Of a stretch of 64,000 bases of DNA, positions 60,201 through 64,000 are shown piece after piece. How positions within the stretch are numbered: position 1 is the first letter of the stretch; each line of letters opens with the position of its first letter. The stretch lies in NCBI RefSeq assembly GCF_932274485.2, contig NC_065886.2, positions 50,083,501 through 50,147,500 of the forward strand, in the 5' to 3' direction. Source of the DNA: Patella vulgata. Taxonomy: Eukaryota > Mollusca > Gastropoda > Patellidae. Both the position numbers and the translations under genes were made by a program. The notes beneath the pieces are model-generated. The model did no database searches. It was given only the letters and a program-made list of their open reading frames with translations, and was not told where the DNA came from.

Positions 60201-63200
60201 GGGAACTTTTACCTAAACAGCAACATTTCTGCCTACAATTCATCAAATTTCAACTGTCCTTGGGGGTTTGATGACCGAATGGTTAGTGTGTGCGCGTTGT
60301 ATCATAAGCTCTGTCATTAAGTCAGCTGGCATGGTTTCAATTCCCAGCTTGTACGTGACAAGGTGTTGGGTCACCGGTCCAACCTTGTGTGTTTTCTTGG
60401 GATCCCCCTGTTTCAAGCAACCATGACTTTACATAAAACCACTAAGCAATTAATCGTGCACGGTTTCATATTTTGTTTTGGTCAGACACTCTAAACCCAC
60501 ACTTATTACTGGATATCCTGAGAAATCTGTTTCTCCACCTTTAAATGTTCTTAAAAAGTTTTTTGTGAAATTAGAAATAACTTTTCCAAGTTAATTCACA
60601 TCATGTGTAATTAAGTAGAACTGATGATGAATTCATCCATACTTATATTTTCAAGTAGATTTTTTTTATATCTAATATATATACTTCTATATTTCATATC
60701 AAAGAAATATTCCTTAGAAGTCTCAAGTCCTAATTATGTAGCAAGCAAATAGAACTAACCTTCAAATTACCAAGAATTACAGAAATTTAACAAGTATGTT
60801 ATAGAGAAGTCTTTTCTATTTCTACAATATTTAAATAAGTTTTAAAAGGTCTGCATGTGCTAATCGACCTACTACGCCAGATATGGAGATTGGAGAGAGA
60901 ACTGGGGTATAATAATCCACTCAACACAAACCAGAGGATCAGAAGTAAACCCACCAGGTTAAGCTGGAGATGCTACTCCTTGTCACCTACAAGTGTGGGA
61001 TGAAAACCACCCCATCATACTCCAGCACATACCATCATACCTATTAAATCTACTGGCAGTCCACAAAAACTTTCTTCGTCAATTTATATATTTCTATTTA
61101 TCGGGTTCCCAAGAAATATGTTTTTAGGCAAAATAAATTTTCGTGTAGTAACACATAACCTTACATATCTTTAAAGTAAAATTTTTCTGTAAGCTGTTCT
61201 AAAATAAAATGGCGTTGACGTACCTTCTGCTGATCTGGGTTCTGTACGGCGTGATCTGACAGTAACACTGGATGGTTTACTAAGATCTGTACCGGTTCTC
61301 CATACTTTAACTTCTACAAATCCATCACTTTCATCGATCATATAGTCAGCTTTACCAAAATAAAATGCTGGTTCTAAAATATAAATACTAAAATACAAGC
61401 TACTGATTCTTTAATATATACATATATCAACAAACATCTCAGTTTTCTGATAACCCCATGGAACACAAAAAGAGAGAAAAATGGGGTTTAACATCTATAC
61501 ATGAGACAAACTAGGTCATTTCAGGACTAACATATGGTTTAAGTTTATTTCAATAATTTACTTGCGCATACGGGTCTTTAGCAGTGGGAGGAAACCTGAG
61601 GGCCTGCAGAAAACCTACGAGGTTGGACAGGCGACCATACAACCTGGGAATTGAATTAAAGTTATGAATGAACCGTGCTACTTTTCTGCTCCATCTGGGC
61701 TAATAAGGGAAATTTTATCTGGACAGCAGCACATACTTTGGCCTACTCTTATTTCGAATTCCAACTGTCAAGGGATCTTTTACTTGTACGTCAAGTCCTT
61801 GGTTTTTCACCCAATCCCAATGACTAGACACTATTCCTAGCTAGACCCTCTGTCCTGTACCACTTCCAAGGGGAAACCATGCAGAAAAATAATGAGGAAC
61901 TTTCAAAGTCAATCATGGGGTCGAAACCTGGGACCTCAAGGTTAGCGAGCCAGGACCTTACCCACAGTGCCACAGCAGCTCTAACTGACAAAGTAAGCGT
62001 ACCAGGGACAATGTTATCAAAATTTGTGTAGAGTTTAACCAATTAATCAACAAATATATTACCATCATTTTTATCTGGTTCAATGATAACTGTAGAAGAG
62101 TTGATTTCTCCAATTTTACCACCCATAGGTTCACTGAGGATGACGGAAAAATTCTCCTCATCTTCGTAAAGCGAATCATCAATAATCATAACACGACAAT
62201 ATTTCTCATCTTCATCTTTATCAAACCTGATAATACTACGATGATCAGACGGTCTAGTGATGTAATCAGAATATGATGTTACTGTACTTGGTATTGTTCC
62301 TGTGGCTGAACCTAAAAATATCTCATTCAATATATACCATAAATAGAGAATCTTCTACGCGTCTTTTACTTTATCAACGAGTGTTGATATTTTTTTATAT
62401 CAAAAAATACGAGTAGGATATTTTATTTATCACCCAATCCTTTCTTACATGCACAAATAAATAAATGCTTTTACTGAACATTACGGTGTAGTGATACATC
62501 ATACATAGCTTCTAGAATCACCGTAGTCACTTCAACATTCTCACTATTTAGAATGTGCACTAATATTCAAGATGGCAATAGTCAAATCAAATGTTTGATC
62601 AATATAGGAACAACATTGTCATCCAACAAAATATCAATAGTAGTAGTGATATATCATTGACTGAAACCAAATTCCATTTCTTTCATGGAAGTTTCATTTT
62701 TTAATCCAAAAATTGCAAAATACGAGTATGCTCAACTATTTCTTTACCATCTGCCTACAAAAAAAAAAAAAGAGAGAGAGACAGAGAGACAGAGAGAGAG
62801 AGAGTTTAACGTCAATTCAACACAAACTAGGTCACTTCAGGACTAACATATGGTTCAATTTTATTTCAAGCTTTCGCGTAGGGGTTTTTAGGAGAGGGAG
62901 GAAATCAGAGGACCCGGAGAAAACCTACGAGGTTGGACAGGCGACCCTACTCCTTGTCACGTACAACCGGAGAATCGAAACCACGCCAGCTGACTCAATG
63001 ACAAACGTTATGATACAATGTGCACATGCTAACCATTCGGACAAAATCTTCTCCTCTCCTCTTAAGGAAAATCGTGTTACCCACCTTGTACAGTTGAACA
63101 TATAACCATGAGTTCATCAGATAAATCTCCTGTTCGTTTAACTGGTATTAATATCTCACCAATATCTTCTGCTACACGATATTCTTTCTCAGGGAAAAAT

Positions 63201-63820
63201 ACAGTTGATTCTATAAATACAAATATACTTCTAAATAATAATAGTTGTACGTTCAATTAAACTTTGTTTTATCTAAATATGTCTTCTATAACTCTTAATA
63301 CCAAGTGCAGGAGGACCGCACTACACGGAAAAACAAATTTACAAGATAAACCTGCGGACAAGACAGAATAGAATTATTGCAAAAATATCAAATCAAATGA
63401 AAGAATCCAGGGGCCAGCTATAAACGTCCACTGCGCCATATATTCCTGGGCCTGTAATGGTACAGACTTCACTCAAGATGAAAAAAATAACAAAAACGAT
63501 TTACAAAAAAGACGTAACAGAATAATACGACAGTGGTTGTTTCTTAATGGCGTTAGTCTGTCAGCTGACGTCATGATTTAGAACATCAAACAATTTTAAC
63601 AATAAGTAACTGATTTTCTTGACAAATTATGTTGTATTATTCAATGTTTTATAACAATTTAAATGTTTACCATCTTCTGAATCTAAGATAGTTATTGTTG
63701 CCTGATCAGGATTTTCTATAACTGATAGAACTGGATCTGATAATTTCAATTGTAGAGTCTCTTTCTGTTCAAATATAGTATCATCTACCATACGTATTCT
63801 CCATGTCTTCACAGTCTGAC
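38807..63820 (-). CDS. FREM2: FREM2, C-terminal 21 coding exons; 5' end outside window
   Basis: Large single-pass protein of the FRAS1/FREM complex, which links epithelium to the basement membrane. Exons 5' to 3': 63820-63671, 63210-63085, 62311-62063, 61373-61224, 60073-59864, 59374-59177, 53632-53471, 53141-52959, 49646-49519, 48812-48660, 48413-48206, 46712-46548, 45780-45486, 44792-44693, 44087-43892, 43270-43166, 42348-42224, 41591-41330, 40930-40743, 40137-39991, 39256-38807. They join in phase (3950 nt, about 1315 residues plus stop). Order: end of one Calx-beta domain, four more, the FREM2-specific ectodomain, a transmembrane helix and a tail ending SEV. Stretches such as [21 protein letters not shown] with FRFQQV-type text and [11 protein letters not shown] favour FREM2 over FRAS1. 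The CSPG repeats and signal peptide should lie to the right. Confidence 0.94.
39320..39925. repeat. 38-bp minisatellite, about 16 copies, filling the last FREM2 intron
   Basis: Unit like GATAGTGGAGGGTCTACCGG plus TACTATATATTTTGTTGG, with A/C/T variants. The array takes up most of the 734-bp intron between the last two exons. Confidence 0.93.
39991..48812 (-). CDS. FREM2: FREM2 C-terminal ectodomain exons (conserved non-Calx region)
   Basis: Eleven exons from 48812-48660 to 40137-39991. Conserved blocks: [136 protein letters not shown]. These match vertebrate FREM2 block by block with the same cysteine positions. The exon 45780-45486 ends TTTTACAA with donor GTGGGT, giving FYKNLNLEAC across the junction, in agreement with [10 protein letters not shown] in human. 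Confidence 0.93.
40294..40636 (-). mobile_element. SINE family B, nearly full length
   Basis: GAAATGGGATTTAACGTCCT to CATCTTACTAAGACACCACG; sense to FREM2, in its penultimate-but-one intron. Confidence 0.85.
40990..41275 (-). mobile_element. SINE family B, head lost
   Basis: GAAATGAAATGGGTTTTAAC to TTTCTCGGCCAATGCAGG; ends 55 bp from the donor of the FREM2 exon ending at 41330. Confidence 0.85.
41937..42112. repeat. near-perfect 78-bp inverted repeat with 20-nt loop
   Basis: Left arm 41937-42014 and right arm 42035-42112 differ at one base in the inner 74 bp (GGGATAAC against GTTATCCAT). Outer ends read TTAAAATAAACACAACAG. In the FREM2 intron between exons 41591-41330 and 42348-42224. Could be a hairpin MITE. 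Confidence 0.9.
42604..43060. mobile_element. MITE-like element with long, part-decayed inverted ends
   Basis: Outer pair CATCCTCGGTATTCCCAG and, inverted, CATCCTCTGTATTCCCAG. Inner pair ATTCACGGGGTATTCACAAA and its inverse near 42982-43003. Together about 80-bp arms. FREM2 intron. Confidence 0.65.
43373..43744. mobile_element. MITE family M1
   Basis: CATTCTGACTGAAATACAGA to CTGTGTTTTAATCAGATT; FREM2 intron, full length. Confidence 0.82.
44220..44500. repeat. degenerate 20-30-bp tandem repeats
   Basis: Variants of GTGTATATTGATGATCTGCT and ATACTGATATCTACTGTG. FREM2 intron. Confidence 0.75.
44951..45240 (+). mobile_element. SINE family B, diverged
   Basis: GCTGTGGTGGTTCAGTGGGT head, CGATCCCAGTATTGGC box B, body to CCATAGCACACTGTATG; antisense to FREM2. 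Confidence 0.8.
45240..45458. repeat. tandem repeat of TTCATTCACTAAC type
   Basis: About six imperfect units of about 36 bp with AACACACAACTTTATAAA, ending about 30 bp from an exon donor. Confidence 0.8.
46014..46384 (+). mobile_element. SINE family B, full length
   Basis: Flanked by 13-bp duplications TTGGTATTGTCAG (46001-46013) and TTGGTGTTGTCAG (46385-46397), one mismatch. Antisense to FREM2. Confidence 0.88.
46440..46533. repeat. short direct duplication
   Basis: CATCCTTTCAAACACCAATC with TTTCCATCCAAT occurs twice, about 40 bp apart. Confidence 0.8.
47110..47375 (+). mobile_element. SINE family A
   Basis: TGGATGGATGAATGGTTAGC head (box A changed), full core, tail to CTCATCTCTCTC; antisense to FREM2. 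Confidence 0.85.
47376..48205. other. FREM2 intron, mostly unannotated
   Basis: Holds a three-copy 26-bp repeat with TATACCTGAAGCCCGT at about 47826-47885; otherwise nothing recognised. Confidence 0.5.
49519..63820 (-). CDS. FREM2: FREM2 Calx-beta exons (half domain plus four domains)
   Basis: Calx-beta pairs: 63820-63671 (second half), 63210-63085 with 62311-62063, 61373-61224 with 60073-59864, 59374-59177 with 53632-53471, and 53141-52959 with 49646-49519. First-half exons show the F-x-V-x-E start and V-x-R-x-GD motif ([40 protein letters not shown]). Second-half exons show DD-x-x-x-E-x-x-E with ITI-x-D ([40 protein letters not shown]). Calx-beta domains bind Ca2+ in this family. Every domain is split in two, mostly by phase-1 introns. 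Confidence 0.92.
49647..49828 (-). repeat. array of five extra 3' splice sites before a FREM2 exon
   Basis: The junction TATTTTATTACAG/AGGTTGTATTTA is present six times (real one at 49647/49646, copies at +33, +65, +98, +130 and +162) with identical acceptor sequence. Confidence 0.93.
49829..49920 (-). mobile_element. SINE family B tail fragment
   Basis: GAAATGAAATGGGGTTTAAC then about 60 bp of body, directly abutting the acceptor array. Confidence 0.75.
50100..50790 (-). repeat. dispersed mollusc-type repeat
   Basis: ATGAAAATCGGATTGAAACT and TCGGTCCGTAACCTCC, TATATCGGGCCTAACTTC words recall the 28.0- and 1.6-kb repeats. The 108-codon open frame here is unsupported. Confidence 0.45.
50798..51009. 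repeat. 80-bp inverted repeat with 52-nt AT-rich loop
   Basis: Arms 50798-50877 and 50930-51009, with about two mismatches in 80; outer ends GAGTTCTTGATGTGGAAATT. Loop of TATATA. In a FREM2 intron, immediately before a SINE B. Confidence 0.9.
51021..51372 (-). mobile_element. SINE family B, nearly full length
   Basis: AAATGAAATGGAGTTTTAAC to GGGATCGAACACCCGACCTC and AGGCTAGCCACGTGATCC; sense to FREM2. Confidence 0.88.
51373..52560. other. FREM2 intron, nothing recognised
   Basis: AT-rich intron; no elements identified. Confidence 0.5.
52618..52900 (-). mobile_element. SINE family B, old and diverged
   Basis: Recognisable by GTGTGTTATGAGATGAAATT, GGGTTCTTTTACATGCAACG and GCAGGAGCTCC-like remnants; ends about 60 bp from the FREM2 exon ending 52959. 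Confidence 0.65.
53633..53830 (-). repeat. three extra copies of a FREM2 exon start and its acceptor
   Basis: 59-bp unit (about 21 nt of intron end TATATGTTATTATTGTAG plus 38 nt of exon GTGAATTAGAGAAGCCATGT...) repeated at +59, +118 and +177 from the real junction at 53633/53632, with almost no divergence. Confidence 0.93.
53840..54330. other. FREM2 intron, nothing recognised
   Basis: AT-rich; a short AATCGTGGT/ATCACGATT inverted motif near 53895-53950. Confidence 0.4.
54331..54362. repeat. dispersed motif, copy 2
   Basis: AGTAAGTGCAGGGGGACTGC then ACTACACA. Confidence 0.5.
54762..54915. repeat. 33-35-bp minisatellite, about five copies
   Basis: Unit TTTACAGTGAATGAAGTAAA plus ATACAATTGGGGG. 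Confidence 0.88.
54920..56150. other. FREM2 intron, AT-rich
   Basis: Nothing recognised. Confidence 0.5.
56160..56582. repeat. 27-bp minisatellite, about 15 copies
   Basis: Unit GGAATTGCTACTGTGATGTG plus TGATATA. 27 is a multiple of three, so both strands stay open for hundreds of bases (MCDIGIATV-type and ITVAIPISH-type peptides). In the 5.5-kb FREM2 intron. Confidence 0.95.
56645..56876 (-). mobile_element. SINE family A with internal deletion
   Basis: GAAATGGGGTTTAACGTCCA to CTAACCATTCGGACATCC; about 40 bp of core missing. Confidence 0.82.
56880..58130. other. FREM2 intron, nothing recognised
   Basis: AT-rich; short TATGATATGA run near 58018. Confidence 0.5.
58136..58356 (-). mobile_element. 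SINE family B, head lost
   Basis: GAAATGAAATGGGGTTTGAC to AACTAGACGGCTGTCC; sense to FREM2. Confidence 0.82.
58679..59060. mobile_element. MITE family M2, full length
   Basis: TTTAAAGATACATTATGTAA at the left and, inverted, TTAAACATGCATTATGCAAG at the right: the best-preserved inverted ends of the family. FREM2 intron. Confidence 0.8.
59565..59601 (-). mobile_element. SINE family B scrap
   Basis: CATCCTACTGTTCTGCTCCG with ACTGGGCTAATAG only. Confidence 0.6.
60145..60258 (-). mobile_element. SINE family B fragment
   Basis: ATGAAATGGGTTTTTAATTT to TTTCAACTGTCCTTGG, abutting a SINE A. Confidence 0.65.
60259..60430 (+). mobile_element. SINE family A, head half
   Basis: TGATGACCGAATGGTTAGTG to GGGATCCCCCTGTTTC; 3' half missing. 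Confidence 0.78.
60440..60880. other. FREM2 intron, nothing recognised
   Basis: AT-rich. Confidence 0.5.
60887..61025 (-). mobile_element. SINE family A, heavily decayed
   Basis: GAGAGAACTGGGGTATAATA, CTACTCCTTGTCACCTACAA and little else of the family remain. Confidence 0.6.
61470..61660 (-). mobile_element. SINE family A, 3' part
   Basis: AATGGGGTTTAACATCTATA to GAGGTTGGACAGGCGACC; head lost beside a SINE B. Confidence 0.78.
61665..61985 (-). mobile_element. SINE family B, diverged, head kept
   Basis: CTACTTTTCTGCTCCATCTG to GAAACCTGGGACCTCAAGG and CCACAGTGCCACAGCAGC. Confidence 0.75.
62345..62755. other. FREM2 intron, nothing recognised
   Basis: AT-rich. Confidence 0.5.
62762..63047 (-). 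mobile_element. SINE family A beside a FREM2 exon
   Basis: (A)n/(GA)n tail, full body, CTAACCATTCGGAC head; the head end lies 38 bp from the exon ending 63085. Confidence 0.85.
63299..63330. repeat. dispersed motif, copy 3
   Basis: ACCAAGTGCAGGAGGACCGC then ACTACACGG. Confidence 0.5.
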
Positions 63821-64000
63821 CTGAAGTTCACATATAGATATAAATCAATAATATGAATTGACCTTTTCAAATTTTATCACAGAATGTCAAAGACGATCAG
63901 CTACATAGCCATTATTTTATCAAGGAGAAGATTTGGCCACAAACTGATATTTTTATCTCTGAAATTCATTGGGATATATCTATACTGCAATAATGTTGCC

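Overview
The window looks like AT-rich animal nuclear DNA, most likely from a mollusc (inference). Genes are split into short exons with canonical GT-AG introns. Introns are full of tRNA-derived SINEs and small DNA transposons, and there is a pearl/Helentron-type repeat with a tandem core and a tetranucleotide microsatellite, a kind best known from bivalves and other molluscs. No bacterial operon, rRNA or true tRNA gene was seen.

Three protein genes can be rebuilt exon by exon, with every exon junction in phase. (1) ATOX1, a copper chaperone, on the + strand: 3 coding exons between 4065 and 9521, 71 aa, complete. (2) PDZD8, an ER membrane-contact-site lipid-transfer protein, on the - strand: 21 coding exons from 32944 down to 17502, 1086 aa, complete, with membrane anchor, SMP, PDZ, C2-like, C1 and acidic coiled-coil regions in the expected order. 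(3) FREM2, a basement-membrane adhesion protein of the FRAS1/FREM family, on the - strand: the last 21 coding exons from 63820 down to 38807, about 1315 residues. These cover the end of one Calx-beta domain, four further Calx-beta domains, the conserved C-terminal ectodomain, a transmembrane helix and a cytoplasmic tail ending in a PDZ ligand. Its 5' part lies beyond the right edge.

Layout: 1-1350 pearl/Helentron-like repeat; 1.4-4 kb SINE and repeat debris; 4-9.5 kb ATOX1, with a foldback-like element in intron 1; 9.5-17.5 kb gene-free, with SINEs, MITEs and a 1.0-kb piggyBac-type element; 17.5-33.3 kb PDZD8; 33.3-38.8 kb intergenic, with nested SINEs, a hAT-type MITE and a second pearl-like copy; 38.8-63.8 kb FREM2.

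The three genes share no obvious pathway. The most unusual structure is that four internal exons (two in PDZD8, two in FREM2) have their 3' splice site plus the exon start copied in tandem into the upstream intron. Two near-perfect long hairpins sit in FREM2 introns. Two SINE families end in the same 3' tail. Comparisons with named proteins are from memory of the families; no database search was run.
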